Part shown: piece by piece, positions 1-10,655 of the stretch | Numbering within the stretch: position 1 is the first letter of the stretch | Layout: each line of letters begins with the position of its first letter | Assembly (NCBI GenBank): GCA_035235625.1 | Contig: CP141150.1 | Location: forward strand, 6,262,001 to 6,326,000 | From: Saururus chinensis | Taxonomy: Eukaryota > Streptophyta > Magnoliopsida > Piperales > Saururaceae | Direction: 5' to 3' | Length of the DNA stretch: 64,000 nucleotides | Position numbers and translations under genes: made by a program | The notes under the pieces: generated by a model | Databases searched by the model: none | The model's input: the letters and a program-made list of their open reading frames with translations, nothing else | Told to the model about the DNA's origin: nothing

Positions 1-432
1 GTGATAATTGGGTTTGGCTTTGAGGAGCTTAGTTTGATGACGTATGTGTAACATTTTTTGGCCATAAGGTGGATGGCTGAGTATGTAAAGCTGTAAGGAT
101 TCGTTGTACGGTGAGTTTTGATCACGAGATGGACGGGTTAAGTTAAGTATGCTGCCCCTGACGAACTAGGGTTTCGGATCGGGCTCAGCTACAGTTTGAT
201 CAGTGGAGCACGGTATGTTTGAGAGCTTTTGGTGGCATAAGTACCGCATAAATTACTTAATTCAAACTTGAATTATAAGCACAACTAATGATAGCGTTGT
301 GAGTTGAGACCTAAGGGTTTGACAGATTAAGTTCTGTGTTTGAGCTAGGCAAAAATGAGTCGGCTGAGCATTTCTCATGTCTTGCCATGGTGTTTATCCT
401 GCGGGATGTTGTCTGTGTGCTGTATAGAGCAC

Positions 433-625
433 CAGACATTTGATGCTCTGTTGAGACCGATATATGTTTTTGATTTGGTCTGTGTGCTATATTAAGCCCA
501 GACATCTAATGCTCTGTTGAGAGTGATATATGTTTTCGATTTGGTCTATGTGCTATATAAGCCCAGACGTTTGATGCTCTATTGAGAGTGCTGTATGATT
601 TTTGACCAAGAGTGGCATTGTATGA
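433..625 (+). repeat. Tandem repeat, about 66 bp, three copies
   Basis: Copies begin with CAGACAT/CAGACGT at 433, 499 and 564, followed by TGATGCTCT or TAATGCTCT, a TTGAGA core, then GATTTGGTCT(G/A)TGTGCTATA. Copies differ by scattered substitutions, and the last is truncated. It is non-coding and part of the older LTR-like repeat. Confidence 0.75.
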
Positions 626-672
626 TTCCGCCCAATAGTGGCACTGTATGATTTTTGCCCAAGAGTGGCACT
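603..672 (+). repeat. Tandem repeat, about 27 bp, three copies
   Basis: The unit CCAAGAGTGGCACTGTATGA (with variants) recurs with AGTGGCA at 611, 637 and 664. It lies directly between the 66-bp and 35-bp arrays. Confidence 0.7.
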
Positions 673-674
673 GA

Positions 675-812
675 CACTATAAGACCCATTATGGTGGGTA
701 ATTCTATGACACTATAAGACCCATTATGGTAAAAAATTCTATGGCACTATAAGACCCATTATGGTGAGCAATTCTATGGCACTATAAGACCCATTATGGT
801 GGGCAATTGTAT
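675..812 (+). repeat. Tandem repeat, 35 bp, four copies
   Basis: CACTATAAGACCCATTATGG starts at 675, 710, 745 and 780, an exact 35-bp period. The variable part of each unit is the stretch GGTGGGTAATTCTATGA and its variants. Non-coding. Confidence 0.85.
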
Positions 813-1087
813 GACCCCTTATATATGAGTGTTTATGTTTGCACTCTCAGGTAAGTAGTATCATGGACTTGCTCTTACCTGTTTGATCCTGTGCCTCATG
901 AGCACTGGTGTGCCTTGCCTTCGGAAAAGTCTATGACGTTTAGTGACTCCCTGGAGGTTAAGGCAATGCCCCAGTGGCATTCTTTTCTATTTCGACGCTG
1001 GAGTTTATTAGTTGTAATAAGCTTCAGTGGTTGATAGTATGAGCACGACTGTAAGAATATGAGTATGAGCACAACTATAAGAGTATG

Positions 1088-2453
1088 TGATAAGTATGAA
1101 ATATATATCTATTTTATATGCCTTTTTACCTTATTTGCTAGTATATATTAGGTTAATTTAGAGTTAGTTATGGTTTATTTAGATTAAGATAGATATTAGT
1201 ATTTTAGTTTAATTATTAATGATTTTGTAGTTATTAGTAGTTTAGACATGTATTTAAATCAAGATGGAATTTTAGTTACTTTCTACATGTCTAAAGTATG
1301 ATATTTTATATTTTGTAGGAAAAGTGCGCTTATCGAAGTACTTGGACGATGTTTGAAATGATTAAAAATAGTCTTGACATGCTTTAAAGTGATTTGGATA
1401 ACTTTTAGGAGTTATAAACAAGTTAGAAATTAATATGGACATGAAGAAAAAGCTTAATGAACAGAATATGAACTGTCCAGGAAAACTGTCCAGATTGAAA
1501 AAACAGTGTAGCCGTTCGAACGGGCATGCAGGGCGTTCGAACGGCATAACATGCAGTTTCCTTCTTTGACCCAAATTCTAATCTTTTTCATATTGGACTT
1601 CTTCCTACGGAACTTATGCCTATAAAAAGACATATTTGGCTTAAAATTGAGGATTCCAGTAGATTTTATGAAGAGAAATATGAAGAAGAAGATGGAAGAG
1701 AACTCAAAGCTTTTAATGAAGATTCAAGTGCTTTCTTCTACCATGGAAGGCTAGACTTTTCTTTTACTTAGGAGTTGATGAAGCTATAGATAAGTTTCAG
1801 TTTCTTTTCTTTTTAATTTAGATCTCAGTTGTGAATGATGATAATTGTATGATATGGATTTCCTTTTTAATGGAAGAGCTTTTAATGTTTATTCAAGTCT
1901 ATGTTGATTTATTGTCTTGTAAATGATAGATTGATATGGTTTTGATATTTGCATCGATTCTAATTTCTGTGATTTAGATGAGATGGTCATACAATAGTTT
2001 TAATGTTCAGATAATTGATGACTTAGATGAGTTATACTAAGATTAGACGGGTCATGCCTATAGCTAGTTTAGTGTAGATGATTCGTGCTATTGTCGAAGA
2101 TAGTTCATGCCATTGAATTTAATTAATGATTATTTCTAAAGTAATTCTAGCTTGTAGCTGAGAATACTTGTTCATATTCACACTAGATTTAGATTAAAAG
2201 TTAAGGAATTGTTATTGTTCTATAGTGGATTCAATTTCCTAAGTAAATTCCATCAAATTAATCTCTTGCTTTTAAACTAGTTGATTTCTTTCTTTTGCTT
2301 AATTTAAGTTTAAGTTCGTTCTAGTTTTTAATCAGCAAATTCCTCTTTAGATTTAGTAATAATTCATCCGTCCCTGAGGTTCGATAACCCTTAAATACTT
2401 ATCCTAGTATAATTACCTTGTACACTTGCAAAGGGTTTAATTATAAATGATCA
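1088..2453 (+). repeat. 5' LTR of the Athila-like element
   Basis: 1366 bp, starting TGATAAGTATG and ending AATGATCA. It aligns end to end with 7114-8478. By eye I count roughly 30-35 differences, about 2.4 percent, which suggests insertion around a million years ago at a commonly used plant rate (a rough estimate). A TATA-like TATAAAA at 1621-1627 probably marks the promoter. A 12-bp inverted repeat lies about 75 bp upstream of it. Confidence 0.92.
1511..1545. repeat. Perfect 12-bp inverted repeat in the LTR promoter region
   Basis: GCCGTTCGAACG (1511-1522) and CGTTCGAACGGC (1534-1545) are exact reverse complements around an 11-base spacer. Each arm itself contains the palindrome GTTCGAAC. 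The 3' LTR copy at 7537-7571 keeps the structure except for one change (GCCATTCGAACG). The position just upstream of the TATA-like box would suit a protein-binding site, but that is inference. Confidence 0.7.
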
Positions 2454-2459
2454 AGTTTT

Positions 2460-2477
2460 TGGCGCCGTTGCCGGGGA
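2460..2477 (+). other. Primer binding site, tRNA-Asp
   Basis: TGGCGCCGTTGCCGGGGA lies six bases after the 5' LTR. It is complementary to the 3' end of plant tRNA-Asp(GUC), the primer typically used by Athila elements. Confidence 0.9.
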
Positions 2478-2775
2478 TGGTGTTGATTTGTTACTAAATT
2501 AGTATTAGGATAATTTTATTTAATTTAGATTCAGTTTACTTTAGTTTTTAGGTTAATTCTTAGTTTTTTACTTCTTTTTTTTTAATTTGATCTTGTAGGC
2601 TGAGTTGAAGATCGTTCTCTCTACACTTGTGGCCACAAGTGGACATCGACAAGCATAGTCCTTCTTTTCGGTTTGCAAGATCATTTTCTCTCTTTATTTT
2701 TAGTTTTTTTCTTAGTTAGTTTTTGCTTATTCTTCCCCTTTTTACATTTAAAATTGTGTGGTGTGTTTGTATTGT

Positions 2776-5334
2776 ATGCGTGGTCGTCGCTTCTTACTCC
2801 CCCGATTAGTACCATTTGACCCTGAGCCTGAGCGGACATCTAGGATAGCTGAGTTACCCTCGACCTACATCCCCACACCCCCAAACTCTCCCACCAATTC
2901 CTCCACCCACACTACTTCTAGCCTCATAATGGCCGAACATCAGTTAGTAGATGCACCACTCAAAGCTCTAAGGGAGTATTACACTCCCAATGAGTACACC
3001 TCTCCTTCATGCATTAGGTTGCCAGCGGTTGTTGCTCAAAATTATGAGATTAAGCCCAATGTTATTCAAATGCTTCCATCCTTTTATGGGCTTAATAATG
3101 AAAACCCGTATAGGCACCTAGATGACTTTTTAGAACTATGCACAACTTTTAAGCTCTCAAATTTAACTGATGAAGCTGTTAAACTTTGCCTTTTTTCTTT
3201 CACATTGAAAGATAAGGCTAAGGAATGGCTTCACTCATTAGAGCCAAACACTATCACAACATGGACCCAAATGCAACAAGAGTTCCTTAAAAAGTACCTC
3301 CCCATAGGTAAGACCAACCAAATGAGAAAGGCCATAACCACTTTTGCCCAACTTCCCACTGAATAATTCCATGAGAGTTGGGATAGACTTAAGGACCTTC
3401 TTAGGAGGTGTCCTCATCATGCTGTCCCTAAGTGGCAATTAGTACAACATTTTTATGAGGGTCTTACTGAACAAAACCGTTATCTTGTTGATGCAAGTTG
3501 TGGGGGTACCTTTTTGTTAAAAAATAAAAATGAGGCATGGAAACTTTTTGAGGACTTGAGTGAAAATTCTCTTCAACATGCTGCGTTGAATAGAAATGAG
3601 AGTGGATTATCTACCTTGAACAATGCCCCCTCTAGGGGTGGCTTGTATGAAGTCAAAAACCCATTAGACCTCTCCTCCAAAGTTGATACTTTGAGTAGGA
3701 AGCTGGACCTCCTTATGACTTCAACCCATCAGCCCACTCCCTTCACTCAAGATGCATGCACAATATGCCTTAGCCCGGCCCATACTATCATGGAGTGCCC
3801 CTCTGCCTCTCAATTTCCTGAGCTTGTCCAAGACCATGTGAATGTCACCCAATCCTTCCCTAGGACTGAGAACAATCAATTTTCAAATACATATAACCCT
3901 GGGTGGAGGAATCATCCTAACTTTTCTTGGCAGACACAAAACCAAGGGGTTATGGTTAACCAACTCCCTAGGCAACCATTCCAAGTCCTACCAGCCCCTA
4001 TCCACCAACCTCAAGTGCAACCTCCATATGTCCAATCCAATAGGAGTCTAAGTTTTGAAGAAAAGGTCTTGAGTGCCTTGCAAGGCCTTCAATCTCAATC
4101 TCAACTCCTCCACTCTCACACACAATCTATAGCAAAGTTAGAAGCCCAAATTGGATAACTAGCTAATGTTATTAACAAGAGAGAGATGGGGACGTTGCCA
4201 AGTCAACCCCTACCAAACCCTAAAAGTCAATTTCAGGTAGAGGGAGCTTCTCCCTCTAATGAACTAGTTAATTCCATAATGACCCTTAGGAGTGGGAGGA
4301 TTGTTGACAAGAGTGTTGGGGGGACACCAGTGACAGATGATAGGAGTGAGGAGTTAGAGAGGGCAGCCTCTAATGAACCTCAAGTAGAAGTTAGTGCACC
4401 ACATGAGAAGGAGTTTGTATCTCCCTCCCCTTCCTCAGAGCCACAGTCTAAGACCACTTCCGAGGGATCTTATATCCCTAGGGCACCTTTTCCTCAGTGT
4501 CTTGACATGGCCCCACCATTTAGAAAGAGCACAGCTAGGACTGATGAGATTCTTGAGACTTTCAAACAAGTCAAAATTAATCTCCCCCTCTTAGAAGTCA
4601 TTAAGCAAGTCCCTGCTTATGCTAAGTTCCTTAAAGACCTATGCACTCAAAAGCGTAAATCCAAGACCCATGTGTCTAAGAAGGTCTTTTTCACCGAGCA
4701 AGTTAGCTCTCTTTTGAAGTTTGACACCCCACCTAAGTATAAGGACCTTGGAGTACCCACTATTTCTTGTGTCATAGGTGATCACTCCATCCATAGAGCC
4801 CTCCTTGACCTTGGTGCAAGTGTCAATCTACTCCCTTACTCGGTGTATGAGCAACTAGGGTTAGGAGAATTGCAGCCTACATCAGTTACCTTGCAGCTAG
4901 CCAACCGTTCTGTGCGTAAGCCTTGGGGAGTCATTGAGGATGTCTTAGTGAAGGTTGACCGGTTCTTTTTCCCTGTTGATTTTATTGTCTCAGATATGGA
5001 GATCGGTGCCAACCCCACATATCAGATTCCTATCATTCTAGGTCATCCATTCCTTGCCACAGCTAATGCATGCATAAATTGTAGGACGGGGGTAATGGAA
5101 ATGACTTTTGGGAACATAAAAGTGCAACTAAATGTTTTTGATGTGTCTAACCATTTGCCTGCAACTTCTAATGTTGAATGTTTTATGGTAGATAATTTTA
5201 GATTTGATGCTTATGATAGAAGTCCATCTTTTGTAGCATCAGCCCATAATCAAGTCGTGCCTTCTAATTTTTCTACATCATCTTTTTGGAGACTTAAGAG
5301 AAGAGCCAATGCTAATATCTACGAGCCGCCCTGA
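2776..5334 (+). pseudogene. Athila gag-protease polyprotein with two in-frame stops
   Basis: One continuous frame runs from ATG at 2776 (MRGRRFLLPRL, the first ATG of the frame) to TGA at 5332-5334. It is interrupted by TAA at 3364-3366 and TAA at 4156-4158 with no frameshift. The first part encodes the retrotransposon gag domain, including DLLRRCPHH shortly after the first stop. A CCHC zinc knuckle (CTICLSPAHTIMEC) is encoded near 3758. The third part contains an aspartic protease with ALLDLGASVNLLP near 4799. After EPP* there is no polymerase. Both stops are consistent with single base substitutions. The element cannot make a full-length product without read-through. Confidence 0.88.
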
Positions 5335-7098
5335 TATATTTGAGAATGTTGGCAATGTCTGGCTAAAGAGAATAAACTTAGCGCTTCTTGGGAGGCAACC
5401 CATGTTTTTGATATATTTCTTTTCCTTTTGATTATTTTTTTTGCTTCATTTAGGCTTTATTTATTTATTTTCTCAGTTTTTTTACTCTCATTATAGTGTA
5501 TCTTCTTTTATGGGATATAATACTTTAGGTTTGGGGAAATGTTCATCACTTATATTTATTTCTTTTCTCCAATCTTATGTACTTCATTTTCAGATTAGTG
5601 GATTAGTTATGCTTTCAGGTGATATCTTTCTTTCCCTCTCTTACTTATTCTTGTCATTGTAGTATATATTTTCTTTAACATTGAGGACAATGTTCAGTTT
5701 AGGTTTGGGGGTGTAGAAAGATATTTTTCTTTATTATTTTTCTTTTAGGATGTTTTAGAGTATTTTTTTTCATTTTTCTTTTGTTTTCTTTTAAGTGGGT
5801 TTTATCGCTTATTTTCATTTAAAAGTATATGTCTGTTTTTAAAGAGATCAATTTCATGAAGAAAGTTCAAGTAATTAATTAAGTGATGAAAATGATTAAG
5901 TGAGTAATTTTTATTTTATTTTCATTATATTGGATAATTGTGCTTATATTTTTAAATCATATTTCACACACATGAAACTTGTAGGAATATAATTTTATGA
6001 TTTATTACTTGTAATCTTAGTGGGATATCTTTAACTGAGCATATATTTTTGAAAACTTGGCAATTGAGTAATTTTTAATATTTTATGATAGATCTTTATG
6101 CTTAGCTTTTATTTGAAAAAAATGGGATAAGTGTGTATAGAAAAAAAGAATGAAAAAAAAATTGAAAAAAAAAGTTGAAAAAAAATAGATTGAATGAAAA
6201 AAAATGATGAAAATAAAATAAAATAAAGGTTTGTTTCTCTTTTTACTGAGTAACCGGACCTTGTGCCTAGGCAAGTATAAGGGATCGCATCAAAAGGTGA
6301 AAAGTTGAATTAAATTCTTTTATGACTTGCTTGGTTCTGTAGCCTTTATAGTTCGAGTTATTAAGCTTGAGGGGTGTTTCAACACCTAGTGCCTTGAGCC
6401 AACTGGATTAGGGACACTGGCCTAACACTTTTTACATGGACTATTTAGAAAGCTTAATAGAACTAAGTATTGCACAAGTCATATTTTGAAGTATATTATG
6501 CTCTTATTCCCTGAATTTAATTAAATTTGAAGGCTATTTCATGAGGGTTTATTATGAGATGTTAAAGATGAAAGATTGTCATTGTTATATTTTTGAGTTA
6601 GTGAACTTTAATGAGCTTGGTTAATGGGTCACATAAAATATGCTTGTTAATAAAGAATGAAATCATATGACTATAAAGTTTCTACACTTTATGTTTTTGA
6701 AATGTATATATGTAGTTGCACAATTATTTCTAAGATGGGGTTATAGAATGGATTATTCCTTACTTGAAAGTGATCAGATCTTAATTGTTTACTTGTTTCA
6801 AGTATTTGTGGTTGGTTCTTTTTAAAAATAGTTATGTGTTTTTAAGAGAAATTTGTTTTTCAAATTTTTGTTTTCTTGTTTGTTTGTTTTATTATTTTTT
6901 TAGGTTTCGATGTTTGTGGGTATCATTACTGCAAACCCTCACGAGACACAACTCGTTCAACTAGGGTCACCTAGGGGTTTAAAGGCTTGTTGCATACACT
7001 AAATGCAATCGTGATTCCCTACGAAAGTGACTTTTATTTATTTTTCTAGATTAGTTGTTTTATTTTGTTTTTGTTTTGCTCGAGGACTAGCAAAATAT
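5335..7098 (+). other. Non-coding 3' region of the Athila-like element
   Basis: About 1.8 kb without coding sequence, rich in T and A runs (for example 6110-6240). It begins with a sequence containing TTCTTGGGAGGCAACCCATG (5388-5407), resembling what follows pol in full Athila elements, so pol appears to be cleanly missing between protease and this point. A second polypurine-like TTTAGGTTTGGGGGTG lies around 5698-5713. I see no env-like ORF. Confidence 0.6.
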
Positions 7099-7113
7099 AG
7101 GTTTGGGGGTATT
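7099..7113 (+). other. Polypurine tract
   Basis: AGGTTTGGGGGTATT sits immediately before the 3' LTR, the expected position for priming plus-strand DNA synthesis. Confidence 0.8.
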
Positions 7114-8478
7114 TGATAAGTATGAAATATATATCTATTTTATATGTCTTTTTACCTTATTTGCTAGTATAGATTAGGTTAATTTAGAGTTAGTTATGGT
7201 TTATTTAGATTAAGATAGATATTAGTATTTTAGTTTAATTATTAATAATTTTGTAGTTATTAGTAGTTTAGACATGTATTTAAATCAGGATGGAATTTTA
7301 GTTACTTTCTACATGTCTAAAGTATGATATTTTATATTTTGTAGGAAAAGTGCGCTTATTGAAGTACTTGGACGATGTTTGAAATGATTAAAAATAGTCT
7401 TAACATGCTTTAAAGTGATTTGGACAACTTTTCGGAGTTATAAACAAGTTGGAAATTAATATGGACATGAAGAAAAAGCTTAATGAACAGAATATGAACT
7501 GTCCAAGAAAACTATCTAGATTGAAAAAACAGTGTAGCCATTCGAACGGGCATGCAGGGCGTTCGAACGGCATAACGTGCAATTTCCTTGTTTGACCCAA
7601 ATTCCAATCCTTTTCATATTGGACTTCTTCCTACGGAACTTATGCCTATAAAAGACATATTTGACTTAAAATTGAGGATTCCAGTAGATTTTATGAAGAG
7701 AAAAAGGAAGAAGAAGATGGAAGAGAACTCAAAGCTTTTAATGAAGATTCAAGTGCTTTCTTCTACCATGGAAGGCTAGACTTTTCTTTTACTTAGGAGT
7801 TGATGAAGCTATAGATAAGTTTCAGTTTCTTTTCTTTTTAATTTAGATCTCAGTTGTGAATGATGATAATTGTATGATATGGATTTCCTTTTTAATGGAA
7901 GAGCTTTTAATGTTTATTCAAGTCTATGTTGATTTATTGTCTTGTAGATGATAGATTGATATGGTTTTGATATTTGCATCAATTCTAATTTCTGTGATTT
8001 AGATGAGATGGTCATACAATAGTTTTAATGTTCAGATAATTGATGACTTGGATGAGTTATACTAAGATTAGACGGGTCATGCCTATAGCTAGTTTAGTGT
8101 AGATGATTCGTGCTATTGTCGAAGATAGTTCATGCCATGGAATTTAATTAATGATTCTTTCTAAAGTAATTCTAGCTTGTAGCTGAGAATACTTGTTCAT
8201 ATTCACACTAGATTTAGATTAAAAGTTAAGGAATTGTTATTGTTCTATAGTGGATTCAATTTCCTAAGTAAATTTCATCAAATTAATCTTTTGCTTTTAA
8301 ACTAGTTGATTTCTTTCTTTTGCTTAATTTAAGTTTAAGTTCTTTCTAGTTTTTAATCAGCAAATTTCTCTTTAGATTTAGTAATAATTCATCCGTCCCT
8401 GAGGTTCGATAACCCTTAAATACTTATCCTAGTATAATTACCTTGTACACTTGCAAAGGGTTTAATTATAAACGATCA
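7114..8478 (+). repeat. 3' LTR of the Athila-like element
   Basis: 1365 bp, TGATAAG...ACGATCA, colinear with the 5' LTR. TATA-like TATAAAA lies at 7647-7653. Any short ORFs here are not conserved between the two LTR copies and are not genes. Confidence 0.92.
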
Positions 8479-9422
8479 GTATAAGTATGAGTAAGATTGT
8501 AAGCTTATGATTCTGAGTAAGACTGTACGAGTAAGGTCATACGAGTAAATATATGATTGTATGAGTAAGGTCATACAAGTATGTATAAGTTGTATGAGTA
8601 TGTGTACAATGATACTAGTAAGGTTGTAAGACCCTGGATAAGGGTGTTTGTGTAAGTTTAATTTGATGGTATGATTTTGGCACGATGGTGCATTTGGTAT
8701 GATTTTGGCATGATGGTGCATTTGGTATGATTTTGGAACAATGGTGCTTTTGGTATGATTTTATGCATATGAGCATGATTATGATATGCTTGCTTGAGTG
8801 CTTCATGTTTGAGTTACATGAATGCATCTATGTATGGATTTACTGAGTTCACTATTTAGAACTCCCCTACTGGGTATTTTCCTACTGAGTATGAAAATAC
8901 TCATTACCCCATTTTTTAGCCCCGTTGTACGAGAGGTATTTGCAGGTTTGTGACGAATAGCTCCTGGAGATGGACGCTCATTTCCACAGTGGATTGATTC
9001 CCTTGGACTCAAGTATATCCTTGACTCACTACAAGTTTTGTTTGTGCCATGATCTGTTGTATTGGGTGAGATGAGAAATCAAGTGTTTATATGTTCTGGA
9101 CTTTCGTTTGGATTAGACTATGGACTCTTATGGGACTTGCACTCAGGGATGCCTGGGAGAGATTTGTATTTAAAGTCTATGTTCATTTCAATTTAGTCAT
9201 ACAATTGTTTTCGAGTAGCGCTTGAAGATATTTGCTTTGACCGTACGATGTTTCATCGAATGTGTAAAAATTTGATTAGGAAAAATGGATGTGTTATGTT
9301 TTAAATTATAAAATTATTTTCACAGGTTTCGTATTTGTCATTTTCCCCAATTTATAGCAGTTATATGGCAAAAAATTTCCTTGAATTTTGAGGAAAATGT
9401 ATGAAAAATCTCAGGCATTACA
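8479..9422 (+). mobile_element. 3' part of the older LTR-like repeat
   Basis: This continues the minisatellite-rich DNA of 1-1087. It includes pyrimidine-rich text around 8850-8920 (CTACTGGGTATTTTCCTACTG and similar) and ends at CAGGCATTACA (9412-9422), LTR-like. It holds no gene. Confidence 0.45.
8668..8763 (+). repeat. Tandem repeat, 28 bp, about 3.5 copies
   Basis: GGTATGATTTTGGCACGATG and variants start at 8668, 8696, 8724 and 8752. The preceding 8480-8640 is also a degenerate array based on GAGTAAGGTCATACGAGTA-type units. Confidence 0.75.
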
Positions 9423-9534
9423 TATAATTGTGCCCTTATCCAATCCATTGAGCTCTATCGAGGCACCCAACATCAGCTTTAGACAAACAAATCAATAATG
9501 AGTTCCCAGACTCATGAAGGGCAATTTTTCTTTC
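9419..9534 (+). repeat. Left copy of a ~120-bp sequence repeated across the gap
   Basis: The sequence from TTACATATAATTGTGC to the first N is repeated, with about ten substitutions or small indels, at 10535-10655 right after the gap. Shared landmarks include GAGCTCTATCG, CCAACATCAGCTT and CAAATCAATAATGAGTTCCC. Confidence 0.85.
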
Positions 9535-10534
9535 NNNNNNNNNNNNNNNNNNNNNNNNNNNNNNNNNNNNNNNNNNNNNNNNNNNNNNNNNNNNNNNNNN
9601 NNNNNNNNNNNNNNNNNNNNNNNNNNNNNNNNNNNNNNNNNNNNNNNNNNNNNNNNNNNNNNNNNNNNNNNNNNNNNNNNNNNNNNNNNNNNNNNNNNNN
9701 NNNNNNNNNNNNNNNNNNNNNNNNNNNNNNNNNNNNNNNNNNNNNNNNNNNNNNNNNNNNNNNNNNNNNNNNNNNNNNNNNNNNNNNNNNNNNNNNNNNN
9801 NNNNNNNNNNNNNNNNNNNNNNNNNNNNNNNNNNNNNNNNNNNNNNNNNNNNNNNNNNNNNNNNNNNNNNNNNNNNNNNNNNNNNNNNNNNNNNNNNNNN
9901 NNNNNNNNNNNNNNNNNNNNNNNNNNNNNNNNNNNNNNNNNNNNNNNNNNNNNNNNNNNNNNNNNNNNNNNNNNNNNNNNNNNNNNNNNNNNNNNNNNNN
10001 NNNNNNNNNNNNNNNNNNNNNNNNNNNNNNNNNNNNNNNNNNNNNNNNNNNNNNNNNNNNNNNNNNNNNNNNNNNNNNNNNNNNNNNNNNNNNNNNNNNN
10101 NNNNNNNNNNNNNNNNNNNNNNNNNNNNNNNNNNNNNNNNNNNNNNNNNNNNNNNNNNNNNNNNNNNNNNNNNNNNNNNNNNNNNNNNNNNNNNNNNNNN
10201 NNNNNNNNNNNNNNNNNNNNNNNNNNNNNNNNNNNNNNNNNNNNNNNNNNNNNNNNNNNNNNNNNNNNNNNNNNNNNNNNNNNNNNNNNNNNNNNNNNNN
10301 NNNNNNNNNNNNNNNNNNNNNNNNNNNNNNNNNNNNNNNNNNNNNNNNNNNNNNNNNNNNNNNNNNNNNNNNNNNNNNNNNNNNNNNNNNNNNNNNNNNN
10401 NNNNNNNNNNNNNNNNNNNNNNNNNNNNNNNNNNNNNNNNNNNNNNNNNNNNNNNNNNNNNNNNNNNNNNNNNNNNNNNNNNNNNNNNNNNNNNNNNNNN
10501 NNNNNNNNNNNNNNNNNNNNNNNNNNNNNNNNNN
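9535..10534. other. Assembly gap, 1000 Ns
   Basis: Exactly 1000 unknown bases, a conventional placeholder for a gap of unknown size. Any ORF drawn through it is artificial. Confidence 0.99.
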
Positions 10535-10655
10535 TTACATATAATTGTGCTCTCATCTAATCCAATGAGCTCTATCGGGGCGCCCAACATCAGCTTCAGA
10601 CAAACAAATCAATAATGAGTTCCCCCGAGACTCATGAAGGGGCAATTTTTTCTTT
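10535..10655 (+). repeat. Right copy of the gap-flanking repeat
   Basis: The copy starts exactly at the first base after the Ns with TTACATATAATTGTGC and follows the left copy to GGGGCAATTTTTTCTTTT. It is diverged enough to be another haplotype or a separate repeat copy rather than an identical overlap. Confidence 0.85.

Larger units (their letters stand above)
1..1087 (+). mobile_element. 5' part of an older LTR-like repeat split by the Athila insertion
   Basis: This stretch has no credible ORF and is dominated by short tandem arrays (listed separately). Similar minisatellite-like DNA resumes right after the Athila element at 8479 and runs to 9422, where it ends in CAGGCATTACA, the kind of end seen on Ty3/gypsy (Tekay/Del-like) LTRs. 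I infer that 1-1087 and 8479-9422 were once one repeat, probably an LTR, interrupted by the Athila insertion. Its left end lies outside the window, and the lineage assignment is a guess from the terminal bases and repeat style. Confidence 0.45.
1088..8478 (+). mobile_element. Athila-like Ty3/gypsy retrotransposon with gag-protease only
   Basis: This is a structurally complete LTR element of about 7.4 kb. It has 5' LTR 1088-2453, tRNA-Asp primer binding site 2460-2477, a gag-protease frame 2776-5334 broken by two stops, about 1.8 kb of non-coding DNA, a polypurine tract 7099-7113 and 3' LTR 7114-8478. Both LTRs run TGAT...ATCA. Flanking pentamers GTATG (1083-1087) and GTATA (8479-8483) match at four of five bases, consistent with a 5-bp target duplication. 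The gag style (LRRCPHH, zinc knuckle), the protease motif DLGAS, the tRNA-Asp site and the AGGTTTGGGGG tract point to the Athila lineage. No reverse transcriptase, RNase H or integrase is present, so it could move only with proteins supplied in trans. Confidence 0.9.

Noticed and set aside
433-812. Possible CRISPR-like array
   Set aside because: The repeats are directly adjacent without unique spacers, and the DNA is plant nuclear; these are minisatellites.
5335-7113. Reverse transcriptase or integrase hidden in the Athila 3' region
   Set aside because: No frame gives recognisable polymerase motifs and the DNA is A/T-run rich and full of stops.
9436-10590. Long ORFs on both strands across the N block
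   Set aside because: They consist almost entirely of unknown bases and are artefacts of the gap.
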